Below, in pieces: positions 33,332 to 43,017 of a stretch of DNA of 52,642 nucleotides (positions are counted from its first letter, which is position 1; each line of letters begins with the position of its first letter). A model generated the notes under the pieces. It saw only the letters and a program-made list of their open reading frames with translations, did no database searches and was not told the origin of the DNA. The DNA is from an uncultured Negativicutes bacterium (lineage in GTDB: Bacteria; Bacillota; Negativicutes; Veillonellales; Megasphaeraceae). The DNA is taken from assembly GCA_900752195.1 (NCBI GenBank), contig CAADUJ010000002.1:1-52642 (forward strand). The letters are read 5' to 3'. Position numbers and translations under genes: made by a program.

Positions 33332-34429
33332 ATGTCCAGAACAGATTATTCGCTGGTATTGCCAGCCTATACTATCGGTTCCCACGCCTATGATAGTATC
33401 GGCAAAATCACAAAACACTTCGGCAAAAAAGTCGTCATCATCGGCGGCAAAACAGCCCTTGAAAAAGCAAAGCAACCGCTCTTAGATGCCTTGAAAAAAA
33501 CAGATCTTACCGTAACGGATATCCTTTGGTACGGCGGCGATGCTACCTATGAAAATGCAGATATGCTTATCGCTAATCCTGCCGTTCAGCAGGCAGACCT
33601 CGTATTCGGCGTCGGCGGCGGCCGTGCCATCGACTGCTGTAAAGTCGTTGCCGATAAAGCAGGAAAAGCCTTTTTCTCTTTCCCGACGCTGGCTTCGAAC
33701 TGCGCGCCTGTAACAGCTCTTTCGGTTATGTATAAGGAAGACAAGTCCTTTGCTGGCTACTACTATCTCGATCAGCCCCCAGTCCATACATTTATCAATA
33801 TGGATATCGTTGCTGATTCTCCGTTCACCCTCTTCTGGGCCGGCATCGGCGATGCTATGAGTAAAGAAGCTGAATGCTTCGTTGCCAGCCGCACAGCTGA
33901 TAAATTCCACACCATCGAATTAGGCCGTGCCATCGCTACGATTTGCACGAAACCGCTCCTTACGTATGGCGAAAAAGCACTGGCTGATTTCAAGAATCAC
34001 AATGTTTCTTTTGAATTGCAGCAAGTCGCCTTGTCCATCATCGTCAGCACAGGCCTCGTATCCAACTGCGTTACAGACGCTACGGAATATTACTATAATG
34101 CTTCTCTGGCTCACCTCTTCTACAACTCGTCGACAGTACTGCCTCAGGTCGTAGAAAAACACCTCCACGGTGAAGTCGTATCCTTCGGTGTACTCGTACT
34201 TCTTACGTATGACAAACAATTCGAATTACGTGATACCATCGCAAAATTCTATAAAAAATGTGGCTATCCGACAAAATTGGCAGACCTCGATATCGATCCG
34301 TCTGAAGTAGATGCTATCGTTGCCAAAGGGCCGGAAGCCCGTGAATGGACCTGCGTACCAGAACCGCTTACAGCTGAAAGCTTCAAAAAAGCGATTCTCG
34401 ATACAGACGAATACGGCAAATCTTTATAA
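33332..34429 (+). CDS. Iron-type alcohol dehydrogenase family protein, glycerol dehydrogenase-like
   Basis: The 365-residue protein has the group III dehydrogenase layout. An N-terminal nucleotide-binding half carries VFGVGGGRAIDCCK, followed by SFPTLASNCAP. The metal-site half carries GDAMSKEAE (Asp ligand), SLAHLFYN and KHLHGEVVSFG (His ligands). It most resembles GldA-like proteins, which oxidise glycerol or related diols with NAD; the true substrate is not evident. The ATG at 33332 follows AAGGGAG by eight bases. It is a single gene with a terminator after it. Confidence 0.85.
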   Translation: MSRTDYSLVLPAYTIGSHAYDSIGKITKHFGKKVVIIGGKTALEKAKQPLLDALKKTDLTVTDILWYGGDATYENADMLIANPAVQQADLVFGVGGGRAIDCCKVVADKAGKAFFSFPTLASNCAPVTALSVMYKEDKSFAGYYYLDQPPVHTFINMDIVADSPFTLFWAGIGDAMSKEAECFVASRTADKFHTIELGRAIATICTKPLLTYGEKALADFKNHNVSFELQQVALSIIVSTGLVSNCVTDATEYYYNASLAHLFYNSSTVLPQVVEKHLHGEVVSFGVLVLLTYDKQFELRDTIAKFYKKCGYPTKLADLDIDPSEVDAIVAKGPEAREWTCVPEPLTAESFKKAILDTDEYGKSL

Positions 34430-34439
34430 TCGCCTTATA

Positions 34440-34477
34440 AAAAACTCCTGCGGAATGTTCTTTCTGCAGGAGTTTTT
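34440..34477. terminator. Bidirectional terminator
   Basis: Perfect 12-bp stem (34440-34451 with 34466-34477) with A-rich and T-rich flanks, between two convergent genes. Confidence 0.9.
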
Positions 34478-34483
34478 CTATAT

Positions 34484-35887
34484 TTACATATCAAATAGTT
34501 TTCCCGGATTAAGGATTCCCTTAGGATCCCAGGCCTGTTTCAAGGCTTTCATCAATTCCAGGGCAACAGGATCTTCATATTTGGCAAACAGCGCCTTTCG
34601 AGCCTGTCCAATCCCATGTTCACCAGAAACGACACCGCCCATATCATATACAGCAGCACAAGCCTTGTCTTCAAAGGCAGCAAGTCGCCTCTTTTCATCG
34701 CTTTCATCTGTAAAGCCACGGCGGAGCAGATCCAGATGGATATTTCCATCACCGGCATGGCTGACACCACGAAAGACGACACCCGTTTCCGTACCAATGC
34801 CCTTCAATACATTCAGCAAATCTTTCATGCGATCTGGCGGCACGACGAAATCTTCCATTGCCGCCACAGGGCATTCTGCTGCAGAGGCTTCTGTAAAGGC
34901 CTTGCGAACCTTCCATACCTTTTCAGCATCCGCTGCAAAGACTTCTACAGCTCCTAAAGAGCGGCTCAGTTCATCGACGGCAATGCAGACATCGTCCAGT
35001 TCCTCTTCTGTTTTGGCATCAACTTGTACGATCATATAGGCACCGCCTTCAGGACAAGGCTGTGTTTCATCGAGCCAGTCCTGTACGACAGATATGACAT
35101 CGTAATCCATGAATTCCAGGCACGTCACATCTACATGGGCTTTCGGCAATGCCGTAACAAGAGAGAGTGCCGTGTCATCTGAAGGAAAAACAGCTAATAT
35201 ATCAGCTGTATATGCTGGTAACGGCACGAGTTTCAATGTCAGTTCCGTAATGATTCCCAGCGTTCCTTCAGAACCGATGACAATCTGCTCCAATGGATAT
35301 CCTGTAGTCATCTTCTTGAGCCGCTTTCCTAAGCGGGCCACTTTCCCCGTCGGCGTGACAACTTCGATAGCATAGACCTGATCCCGCGTCGTGCCGTATT
35401 TTACAGCACGATTGCCACCGGCATTCGTCGCCCCGTTGCCACCGATGCAGCACGAATCACCGCTACAGGGATCACCTGCATAAAGAAGCCCGTGTGTTTG
35501 AGCCTCTTTCTGAATATCTGCCGTAATGACGCCGGCCTGAACGACCATATACAGGCCATCTTCATTGACTTCGAGGATACGATTCATTCGTTCTACACTG
35601 ACGATGATTCCACCCCGTTTTTCGACGACTGCGCCACCTTCAAGGCCCGTACCGGTACCACGGGGTATAACGGGAATAGCCCATTTGTTGGCAAGTCGTA
35701 CAACAGCTGCCGTTTCTTCCGTCGATGCCGGCAAAACGACGGCTTCCGGCATACGGCGAAGTGATACATCGCTGCCTTCATCCTGACTATATGGAATAAG
35801 CTTATCCCGGTCGGTCCAGACATATTTTGCGCCAACAATATCTTTTAACTGTTCAATACTTTCTGACGTTACGTGATTATATTCCAA
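34484..35887 (-). CDS. GlcD-type FAD-linked 2-hydroxyacid oxidase/dehydrogenase (paralogue 1)
   Basis: This flavoprotein of 467 residues has the PCMH FAD-binding domain in the first half (PRGTGTGLEGGAV, DPCSGDSCCIGGNGATNAGGNRAVKYG, IGSEGTLGIITE) and a GlcD C-terminal domain with SHAGDGNIH and GEHGIG, the metal- and substrate-binding part. It oxidises D-lactate, glycolate or a similar acid. The start is TTG, seven bases after AGGAGG. It has no Fe-S partner or etfAB beside it. A second paralogue at 41480 sits next to the lactate permease, so this one may serve another hydroxyacid. Confidence 0.88.
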   Translation of the reverse strand: MEYNHVTSESIEQLKDIVGAKYVWTDRDKLIPYSQDEGSDVSLRRMPEAVVLPASTEETAAVVRLANKWAIPVIPRGTGTGLEGGAVVEKRGGIIVSVERMNRILEVNEDGLYMVVQAGVITADIQKEAQTHGLLYAGDPCSGDSCCIGGNGATNAGGNRAVKYGTTRDQVYAIEVVTPTGKVARLGKRLKKMTTGYPLEQIVIGSEGTLGIITELTLKLVPLPAYTADILAVFPSDDTALSLVTALPKAHVDVTCLEFMDYDVISVVQDWLDETQPCPEGGAYMIVQVDAKTEEELDDVCIAVDELSRSLGAVEVFAADAEKVWKVRKAFTEASAAECPVAAMEDFVVPPDRMKDLLNVLKGIGTETGVVFRGVSHAGDGNIHLDLLRRGFTDESDEKRRLAAFEDKACAAVYDMGGVVSGEHGIGQARKALFAKYEDPVALELMKALKQAWDPKGILNPGKLFDM

Positions 35888-35929
35888 TGGAATTCCTCCT
35901 GTAGAGCATAGGGCATACCCCATCCAAAA

Positions 35930-35964
35930 GGGAGCAGTCCCTGTTTGCCAGGAGGACTACTCCC
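35930..35964 (-). terminator. Terminator of the DUF445 pair
   Basis: GGGAG-c-AGTCC (35930-35940) pairs with GGACT-a-CTCCC (35954-35964), followed by TTTT on the minus strand. Confidence 0.75.
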
Positions 35965-35977
35965 CTATAAAAACATA

Positions 35978-37264
35978 TCAATTCAAGAACAATCCTCTAA
36001 TCAGAGGCACCAAAAATGGTTCATAGAATACTTTCAGGAATGCAAAGACACAAAAACCGATGGAGGCACCGACGAGGGCACCATTGATACGAATCCACGA
36101 CAAGTCTTCGCCAACCTTACTTTCCAGAAATTCATTAAACCGGTGCTTGTCAAAGCCAGTCAACACATCACGGACGGCGACGGCAATAAGGGAATGTTCA
36201 TGTTCTAATATGACATTAAAGGCACGACGAATCTGATCATCAAGCCATGTCTTGATTTCCGGGTAGTTTTGACAATAGTTCAAATAATGGAGAAATTGTT
36301 CTTCCAGTAAATCTTTCAGTTCTTCCCTACCTGTATCGCCGCTGGTGAAGTAGTCCCGCGCCGACCGCTGTGTTGCAGCAAGCCACTGTTCAATAGGCAG
36401 GGAATCAACGAACTGGTCTTGCCAGTTCTGCACACCATAGGCGAGCTGGCCATTCATGGAATATAGGAAGACTTCCAGCTTCTGGCACAGCCACATGCGT
36501 TGGCTGCCTTCAGCTTTTTCCCATTGGTCGAGCCATTCAAGAAGTCCCTTTTTGATGTCGACGGCCATCTTATGCGTATTGACGACACCTAGGAATTTAA
36601 TGATTGTCATATCCGACACAGTTGAATGCTGTGATTCGTCGCGCCACTGGACGATGAGTTTTTCCAACATATCGTCAAAATCGTCACTATTAATAAGTTC
36701 CCGGACGAGTCCAATGGCATCATTGAACATATTGCTGTTCGGGTCTTCTAATAACGCGATGATGCGATCCTGAAAAAAGCTGACCAACGGTTGCTGCTTC
36801 AAGTACACACGAATATGGGATACGATGGACTCCTGTGATTCCCCTTTCTGGGCATAGCGATACACGCGCTGTGCAATTTCATACAGAATGGAGCGGAACT
36901 TTTCTCTGCCACCGGGGCTTTTCACCCAATCGATGAGCTTATCGATAAAAGAAATCTGATAGAGCTTATCTTGCCACATTTTTGGCTGAAGAAGCTTTTC
37001 CGATATGATTTTCGTCACGCTGTCGATAATAGCCGTCCGATTCCGATAGAGTAATTCTGTATGATACGGAAACCCCAGAGGTTTATCGAATAAGGCCGTT
37101 ACGGCGAACCAGTCGGCAATACTCCCGATGAGGGCAGACTGGATGACGAAAAACAGAAATTCTTCTCCTAGCGATAATTCATGGGTATACCACCAGATAA
37201 AGATCAGGACAAAACAAAGGAAGGATAATGCCAGGATGGCATTTGCCCTCTGTCGGTATGTCAT
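35978..37264 (-). CDS. DUF445 membrane-anchored protein (second of tandem pair)
   Basis: The 428-residue protein has hydrophobic segments at the N-terminus (residues about 9-27, 36-55) and at the C-terminus, with a long soluble, helical middle. IGSIADWFAVTALFDKPLGFPYHTELL is the conserved DUF445 signature. The ATG lies one base after the stop of the first copy; the ribosome site is inside that gene, so the two are translationally coupled. The family has no firm biochemical role; it may be a membrane-associated scaffold. Confidence 0.82.
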   Translation of the reverse strand: MTYRQRANAILALSFLCFVLIFIWWYTHELSLGEEFLFFVIQSALIGSIADWFAVTALFDKPLGFPYHTELLYRNRTAIIDSVTKIISEKLLQPKMWQDKLYQISFIDKLIDWVKSPGGREKFRSILYEIAQRVYRYAQKGESQESIVSHIRVYLKQQPLVSFFQDRIIALLEDPNSNMFNDAIGLVRELINSDDFDDMLEKLIVQWRDESQHSTVSDMTIIKFLGVVNTHKMAVDIKKGLLEWLDQWEKAEGSQRMWLCQKLEVFLYSMNGQLAYGVQNWQDQFVDSLPIEQWLAATQRSARDYFTSGDTGREELKDLLEEQFLHYLNYCQNYPEIKTWLDDQIRRAFNVILEHEHSLIAVAVRDVLTGFDKHRFNEFLESKVGEDLSWIRINGALVGASIGFCVFAFLKVFYEPFLVPLIRGLFLN

Positions 37265-37265
37265 G

Positions 37266-38534
37266 TTACATACCTCCTTTCAGGGCATACATGGCTACGT
37301 AAATGACAGCGCCTAATAAGGCCCCGACGAGAGAGCCGTTGACGCGGATCATCTGTAAATCATACCAGACACTGCTTTCCAGTTGATCTGCCAGGTACTG
37401 TCCGTCATATTTCATGATTTCTTCTTCTGCCGTTTTACCAAACCAACGTTGGAGACGCTTTAATTCGCGGGCTGCAAAAGCCAATGCCGTCCGATTGAAC
37501 TGTTCTACATGGCTCGGGCTTTCGCGCCATGTTTCCACCTTGTTGATGACGTATTTGGCAGCAGCACGGCAGACGCGAAGCTGGCGATCCGGATCCTGGA
37601 CATAGCGCTGCCAGGCTTCTTTCGTATCCGGACGCGTCACGAGACTCTGATACATACGGTTCTTATACGAATCAATCCGTTCATGCCATTCGCCTTTAAA
37701 CTCGATTTTTTCCGTCTGCTTCCAAAGATAATTCATGGCCTGCTTACGTTGTGGTGAATCAGGCTTCTTCGCTTCCTCTAAGAGGTCGAGACATTTTTTC
37801 TGAAGGATTGCCGAAACATGTTCGGGACTGAAAATCTCCATCTTTAATACAGTCCGGATGAGCATACCTACGAGGAAATTGTGCTTTCCATATTGCTGTA
37901 GGCATGCTTCGTATATTTCCCCAGTGTATCGCTTCATGGTATCACTGCGAACGAGCTTTTCCAGGTTGAGTATCATGAAATCAAGAAAATACGTCCCCGA
38001 TTCGCCGCGCAGGCCGATTTTGATGGCCCGACTCATAATGGGCGCCAAATCTATTTTTTCAATGGCCTGTCCGCCAACGCCGGAAAAAGCTTTCACAATG
38101 GTATTCATATCAATGGTATATAGAAACGTATTAAGAATCTGACCAAATACGCGTTCTGCCGACTGGAACCCTTTTTCTGTATGCAAGTATTCCAACGTAG
38201 AACCCAGCAAAGGATGGTGCTTCAACACAGTATACATGTTAGAGACGGTAAGGATTTCACTTTCAATCATGTGACGGGCCATTTCAGCTATCCGTTCCTT
38301 ACTGTTCGGAATGAGGGCCGTCTTGAAGCGGATTCCCAGGGGATGACGGAACAAGGCCGTAACAGCATACCAATCAGCAAGGCCGCCAATAAGAGCAGCA
38401 CTGGCTAAATGGGTCAAGAAGCCACCCCAAAAGAAATCCTGAAATGGATAGGCCAGCAACAACAGTACCGCCGCCGTAATGAGGATGTAATTGGCTATGC
38501 GGCTGCGTCTGACCTCTGGTGTAGAATTAGCCAT
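37266..38534 (-). CDS. DUF445 membrane-anchored protein (first of tandem pair)
   Basis: The protein has about 422 residues with the same layout as its neighbour: two N-terminal hydrophobic helices, IGGLADWYAVTALFRHPLGIRFKTALIP, a helical body and a C-terminal helix. The two differ over most of the body, so the duplication is old. The ATG follows AGGAGG by four bases; a few codons upstream are open but weaker. The MBL hydrolase gene ends eight bases before it, so the three genes probably form one transcript. Confidence 0.82.
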   Translation of the reverse strand: MANSTPEVRRSRIANYILITAAVLLLLAYPFQDFFWGGFLTHLASAALIGGLADWYAVTALFRHPLGIRFKTALIPNSKERIAEMARHMIESEILTVSNMYTVLKHHPLLGSTLEYLHTEKGFQSAERVFGQILNTFLYTIDMNTIVKAFSGVGGQAIEKIDLAPIMSRAIKIGLRGESGTYFLDFMILNLEKLVRSDTMKRYTGEIYEACLQQYGKHNFLVGMLIRTVLKMEIFSPEHVSAILQKKCLDLLEEAKKPDSPQRKQAMNYLWKQTEKIEFKGEWHERIDSYKNRMYQSLVTRPDTKEAWQRYVQDPDRQLRVCRAAAKYVINKVETWRESPSHVEQFNRTALAFAARELKRLQRWFGKTAEEEIMKYDGQYLADQLESSVWYDLQMIRVNGSLVGALLGAVIYVAMYALKGGM

Positions 38535-38542
38535 GGAACCTC

Positions 38543-39241
38543 CTAACACTGAACAACAACGCTATCCCCAGGCGTCGTAGGTATCCATAACGGCGTAGAA
38601 GGATAGGATTTTTTAAACGACTCTGAAGGAACCCAGGGGGCTCCAAAATAATGCATCGGTATGAGGCACTTCGTGACGGATACATCTTTTAAAAATCCAG
38701 TCACACCCCATTCACGAGCGCTTTCCAAGCGAGCATCAACAGGGAAAAAGGCGATGTCAAAAGTACGACCTTTCAGGCGTTTCATTTCCCGTTGAAAATT
38801 TGCCTTTGCTTCGGCATTGTTTTCATCTGTATCACCGAGCCAATGCCACCAATTCAAATCGCCAGCATGGAAGATGCGAAGGCCATCTGTTTCAACCAGG
38901 AATGATCCGCCTTCATCGGTAGAACCAAATTGTGTAACCCTGGTATCGCCAAGCTGGCGTGTTTCATACAAGTCCATGAACTGCACGTCTTTTCCCGATA
39001 CGGTAAGATGAACATCCTTATTAACAATGTATTGGGCTGCTGCCGGAGCAAAACCAGAAATAACGCGATTGAAGTGATCTTCATGCCAGTGGCTTACAAA
39101 AAACCACAACGGTTTCCGCTGTGTCGCAGCAGCGTGGGCAATACAGCCTTTCTCGTCTTTATAATAATCAAAGACGAGAATCTTCGTATCTGTCTCTACA
39201 GCAAATCCACTATGAGCTAAAAATGTAATATCTATATTCAT
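38543..39241 (-). CDS. MBL-fold metallo-hydrolase
   Basis: This protein of 232 residues has the metallo-beta-lactamase fold of the UlaG/YycJ-like kind. The zinc motif is SHWHEDHF near residue 52, the next ligand is in HAGDLNWWHW, and a final His lies in IPMHYFG. Substrates of this branch are unknown; hydrolysis of phosphate esters or lactones is plausible. It is the first gene before the two DUF445 genes, eight bases upstream of the first. Confidence 0.85.
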   Translation of the reverse strand: MNIDITFLAHSGFAVETDTKILVFDYYKDEKGCIAHAAATQRKPLWFFVSHWHEDHFNRVISGFAPAAAQYIVNKDVHLTVSGKDVQFMDLYETRQLGDTRVTQFGSTDEGGSFLVETDGLRIFHAGDLNWWHWLGDTDENNAEAKANFQREMKRLKGRTFDIAFFPVDARLESAREWGVTGFLKDVSVTKCLIPMHYFGAPWVPSESFKKSYPSTPLWIPTTPGDSVVVQC

Positions 39242-39344
39242 GTATGTTCCTCCTAATAAGGATATACCTAATGTATATATACAGTATTATATCATAGAAT
39301 AGAGCTGTCAAAAAGACAGGGACCTAAAAGGGGCACACAAAAAA

Positions 39345-39378
39345 GAGGTGTAAAAAACACAGCGGTTTTTCACACCTC
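39345..39378 (-). terminator. Terminator of lctP
   Basis: GAGGTGT (39345-39351) pairs with ACACCTC (39372-39378) with further pairing inside; six T follow on the minus strand. Confidence 0.8.
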
Positions 39379-39416
39379 ATTTGTATGTTATGCCATCCTA
39401 TTTCACAGGAAAAGGA

Positions 39417-40997
39417 TTACATCAAGCCAGCTACCAAACCAGGAGCAATGTTCGGGAGTGCGATGGTGATGATACCAGCAATGATGAGCATGAAGAAGCA
39501 ATATCCAACAGTACCACGCATAACGTCGCCTTCCTTGCCCTGTACCATTTCACAACCAGGTACAGCAGCAACAGCGCCGATACCGAGAGCAATACTCTGC
39601 GGAGAAAGCATCTTGCCAATGCAACCACCTAAGGAGCTTGCACCTGCGAGCCACGGCTGGCTCATCTGCAAGGATTGGGCAACAGATGTCTGCAACGGCC
39701 CAAAAAGAACGTTTGCGTTCGTGCAGGAACCTGTAATAAAGGCACCGAGACCACCAACGAAAGGAGCTACAACAGGGTATGCATTGCCCGTTGCAAGTAC
39801 GAGTGCATCGGCGATTTCTTTCGTCATACCCGAATAAGTCATAATCTTAGCAACAACAACGACGGTGATGATGGTAAGATATGTAAAGCGTAAGCCTGTG
39901 AAGTTATCTTTGAATACGCTGGCAATCTTACCTAACGAAGCACCCTGATAGAGACCACCGAGGACAGTTGCAATGAAAATCATGACGCCCGGTACAGCAA
40001 TCCATGTGAAGGTGTACGGTTTGGCGCCAGGACCCATATAAATAGGAACAGTCGTCTTAATCGTAGAAAGAGGACCATTAATGAACGGAACGAGCTTAGA
40101 CGTACCAACGAGGAGTACGAAGATCAAGATGAATATCATAGCAGCTTTTACGCCTTCACCAAAGGAGACAACTTTCTTTTCTGCTCCGTCATTAGCAAAC
40201 TGAACTTTGTATTCTTCCGGAACGCTACCCGTATTCGTAGCTTTGGAATAGAGAACGATAACGGCCATGATGATGACAGAAGAAACCATGACAGGAAGTT
40301 CTGCGCCGATTGTAACGGAAATGAGTAATTCAGGAATTGCAAGAGCAAGACCAGAAAGAAGTGTGACAACGAATACACCTTTGATAGCTTTTAAACCGCC
40401 GCCAATGCAGATAACGACGAGGAACGGAGCAACGAGGTCAGGAATGAAGGATACGATAGAAACGTTCGTAGCCAATACCTGAGAATCAAGGCCTGTAACA
40501 GCAGCCATCGTCGTCGTCGGAATACCGATAGAACCGAAGGACGGTGCTACAGCGTTCGTAATCAAGCAAGCCACAATGGTCTTGATAGGAGGGAAGCCAA
40601 GTCCGACGAGCATAGCCGCCGGAATAGCAACGGCTGTACCGAAACCTGCCATACCTTCCATGAATGTACCAAAGCCCCAGCCGATGAGCAGGAACAGCAC
40701 ACGTTGGTCTTCACTAACAGTAGTCAACATCTGTTTGATAACATCAAGGCTTCCCGTTGCAACGGTCAGCTTATATGCAAACAGTGCCATGACGATAACG
40801 AGCAAGATTGGCCAGCATGCCAATGCCACACCTTCGAGAGCAGCGGAAATAGCAATAGGTACAGACATATCAAAGCAGAAAACAGCTACGACGAAGGCGA
40901 TGATAGCTGCGATTGGGCACGCCTTCCAACCAGCCATCTTAAAGAATCCTAATGCTACGATCAGGAATAGAATTGGGAGTAATGCTAGTATAACCAT
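39417..40997 (-). CDS. lctP: L-lactate permease family transporter
   Basis: The 526-residue protein has about 13 hydrophobic helices and the family marks FMEGMAGFGTAVAIPAAMLVGLGF and AVAPSFGSIGIPTTTMAAVTGL, repeated in inverted form as GGLGAFITGSCTNANVLFGPLQ. It imports lactate (or glycolate) with protons. The ATG at 40997 follows AGGGTGG. The D-lactate dehydrogenase gene ends 480 bases upstream with its own terminator, so lctP has a separate promoter but a linked function. Confidence 0.92.
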   Translation of the reverse strand: MVILALLPILFLIVALGFFKMAGWKACPIAAIIAFVVAVFCFDMSVPIAISAALEGVALACWPILLVIVMALFAYKLTVATGSLDVIKQMLTTVSEDQRVLFLLIGWGFGTFMEGMAGFGTAVAIPAAMLVGLGFPPIKTIVACLITNAVAPSFGSIGIPTTTMAAVTGLDSQVLATNVSIVSFIPDLVAPFLVVICIGGGLKAIKGVFVVTLLSGLALAIPELLISVTIGAELPVMVSSVIIMAVIVLYSKATNTGSVPEEYKVQFANDGAEKKVVSFGEGVKAAMIFILIFVLLVGTSKLVPFINGPLSTIKTTVPIYMGPGAKPYTFTWIAVPGVMIFIATVLGGLYQGASLGKIASVFKDNFTGLRFTYLTIITVVVVAKIMTYSGMTKEIADALVLATGNAYPVVAPFVGGLGAFITGSCTNANVLFGPLQTSVAQSLQMSQPWLAGASSLGGCIGKMLSPQSIALGIGAVAAVPGCEMVQGKEGDVMRGTVGYCFFMLIIAGIITIALPNIAPGLVAGLM

Positions 40998-41413
40998 TAC
41001 ATACCACCCTTTCGTAAAAAAATACACTCAAGCTTTTTAACAAGCTAAAGGGTCGATCACGTCACGACCATGTGAACGACGATAAATCACTATGTAGATT
41101 GCATCCAGGTAAACTCTCTTTACTGCATATTATATACCCTTGTTGCATGTTTGTAAATGACAACAATACATGAATATATGCAATTTTCGATATATAAGCA
41201 TACAATCTTAACATTTATGCATAACATCTTCTATTTTTTTATAAATTTTAATCCATCCATAAAAACGTTTATCATTTATATTGCATTTTACTCATATTAA
41301 ATATGCTTTATTATTATTTATATTACACATTTATTTTTATTCTTCTATTTTATAAATTCTAATGGCAATAAAGAATAAATAAATTTTCATGTTAAATTTA
41401 TGCAAAAAAATAA
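40998..41413. other. AT-rich intergenic region upstream of lctP
   Basis: No credible gene is seen in about 415 bases. The sequence is very AT-rich and must contain the lctP promoter; no clear palindromic operator was found. Confidence 0.6.
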
Positions 41414-41450
41414 GGATAGCCAGCAAAGGTTCTACCCTTACTGGCTATCC
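41414..41450 (-). terminator. Terminator of the D-lactate dehydrogenase gene
   Basis: GGATAGCCAG (41414-41423) pairs with CTGGCTATCC (41441-41450); a T run follows on the minus strand after two bases. Confidence 0.85.
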
Positions 41451-41479
41451 AATCATTCTCTATGCTGAGAATATCGTCC

Positions 41480-42901
41480 TTACTGTTCTACAGGAACTTC
41501 GTCGTTAATGCTAACAACTTTGCCCGGGTTCATGATATTCTTCGGATCGAGTGCTCTCTTAACAGCTTTCATGAGTTTCAATTCAACAGGATCCGTGTAT
41601 TTTTCGAGAAGAGCAGCACGTTTGTAGCCAATGCCGTGTTCGCCAGAGAGACGGCCGCCGAGGGAATATACGAGAGCATAGATTTCGCCCTGAATCTGCG
41701 GAAGCATCTTTTCCCATTCTTCCTGAGTACGGTCATCTTTCAAGATATCGATATGAACGTTGCCGTCGCCGCAGTGGCCTGCGCAATGCATAGCAACATC
41801 ATATTTTTCAGCGAGACGAGAAATCTGCTGTACAGCACCAGGAATTTCTGTCATCGGTACTACGATATCTTCCATGGAGAATACTAAGCTACGAGCACGG
41901 TCAGCTTCGAGGTATGCTTTACGGGATTTCCAAATAACAGCCGGGTCAGCAACCAAGGAGTCAATCGCATTGTTTTCTTCAGCCAATTCGACGATTTTTT
42001 CACACTGATCATCCAATACGTCTTCGCTGTCACCAGCAATCTGGATGATGATATAGTTACCATTGTCGGAATGAGGCAGTTTTTCGTCGAGGAAGATTTC
42101 GACCTGTTTGATAGAAGCATTATCCATGAATTCTACGCAAACCGGAGTAATACCTGCGTTCATAACCTTCGGTGTCAAAGCGATAGCGTCATCGAGGTTA
42201 TCGAATACAGCCAAGAGGTCCATCTGATGTTTCGGCAAAGCAACGAGTTTCAGATAGAGTTTTGTGATGATACCGAGAGTACCTTCAGCACCGATGTGGA
42301 GGTGCATGAGCATATAGCCTGTAGCGTTTTTACGGAATTTACCGCCAAGCGTTACAACTTCGCCTTCCGGAGTAACAACTTCCATGCCCATTACCTGGTC
42401 ACGAGTTACGCCATATTTAACGGCACGGTTACCACCAGCGTTTGTAGCCACGTTGCCGCCGATGAAGCAGGAATCCCCACTGCAGGGGTCGCCGCCGTAG
42501 AAAAGGCCGTCTTTCTGAACAGTTTCCTGAAGTACAGACGTCGTTACGCCCGGTTCCGTTACACATACCATGTTGTCTTTATCGATTTCGATGATTTTGT
42601 TCATGCGTTCGATAGAGATAATAACGCCACCGAATGTAGCAACAGCACCAGCTGCCAGGCCAGTACCAGCTGCACGAGGAACCATTACGGTATCATTGTC
42701 ATAGCAGAGTTTAACAACTTTAGCTACTTCTTCAGTGTTAGCAGGAAGAACGACAACCTGCGGTTCTTTCATATAATGGGGGTCCGTTACTTCGTCATGG
42801 GAATACGGTTCGAGTTTGTCTTTATCGGTGTATACGTATTTTTCACCAACAATAGCTTTTAACTGTTCAATAAGTTCCGGGGTAACAATACCTTTTGCCA
42901 T
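41480..42901 (-). CDS. D-lactate dehydrogenase, FAD-linked GlcD type (paralogue 2)
   Basis: This 473-residue flavoprotein shares the layout of the gene at 34484: the FAD domain (PRAAGTGLAAGAV, DPCSGDSCFIGGNVATNAGGNRAVKYG, IGAEGTLGIITK) and the C-terminal domain with CAGHCGDGNVH and GEHGIG. Proximity to lctP points to D-lactate oxidation to pyruvate, possibly with electron-transferring flavoprotein as acceptor. GAGGAGG stands ten bases before the ATG. Its 450-base leader carries several inverted repeats. Confidence 0.9.
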   Translation of the reverse strand: MAKGIVTPELIEQLKAIVGEKYVYTDKDKLEPYSHDEVTDPHYMKEPQVVVLPANTEEVAKVVKLCYDNDTVMVPRAAGTGLAAGAVATFGGVIISIERMNKIIEIDKDNMVCVTEPGVTTSVLQETVQKDGLFYGGDPCSGDSCFIGGNVATNAGGNRAVKYGVTRDQVMGMEVVTPEGEVVTLGGKFRKNATGYMLMHLHIGAEGTLGIITKLYLKLVALPKHQMDLLAVFDNLDDAIALTPKVMNAGITPVCVEFMDNASIKQVEIFLDEKLPHSDNGNYIIIQIAGDSEDVLDDQCEKIVELAEENNAIDSLVADPAVIWKSRKAYLEADRARSLVFSMEDIVVPMTEIPGAVQQISRLAEKYDVAMHCAGHCGDGNVHIDILKDDRTQEEWEKMLPQIQGEIYALVYSLGGRLSGEHGIGYKRAALLEKYTDPVELKLMKAVKRALDPKNIMNPGKVVSINDEVPVEQ

Positions 42902-42952
42902 AATAAAAAATACCTCCTCAAATAAACACTCTGTAATTCTGTTTGCTAAGGT

Positions 42953-42973
42953 GTATGAGTTAAAGACTCATAC
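42953..42973. repeat. Perfect inverted repeat in the D-lactate dehydrogenase leader
   Basis: GTATGAGT (42953-42960) and ACTCATAC (42966-42973) flank five bases. In the transcript this would be a hairpin about 50 bases before the start codon. Confidence 0.65.
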
Positions 42974-43017
42974 AAAAGAGAGAGTGAACGTTCTGTAATA
43001 CACGTTCAAAGAAAGTG

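Noticed and set aside
42071..42862. 263-codon plus-strand frame opposite the D-lactate dehydrogenase
   Set aside because: Antisense shadow of a strongly conserved flavoprotein gene.
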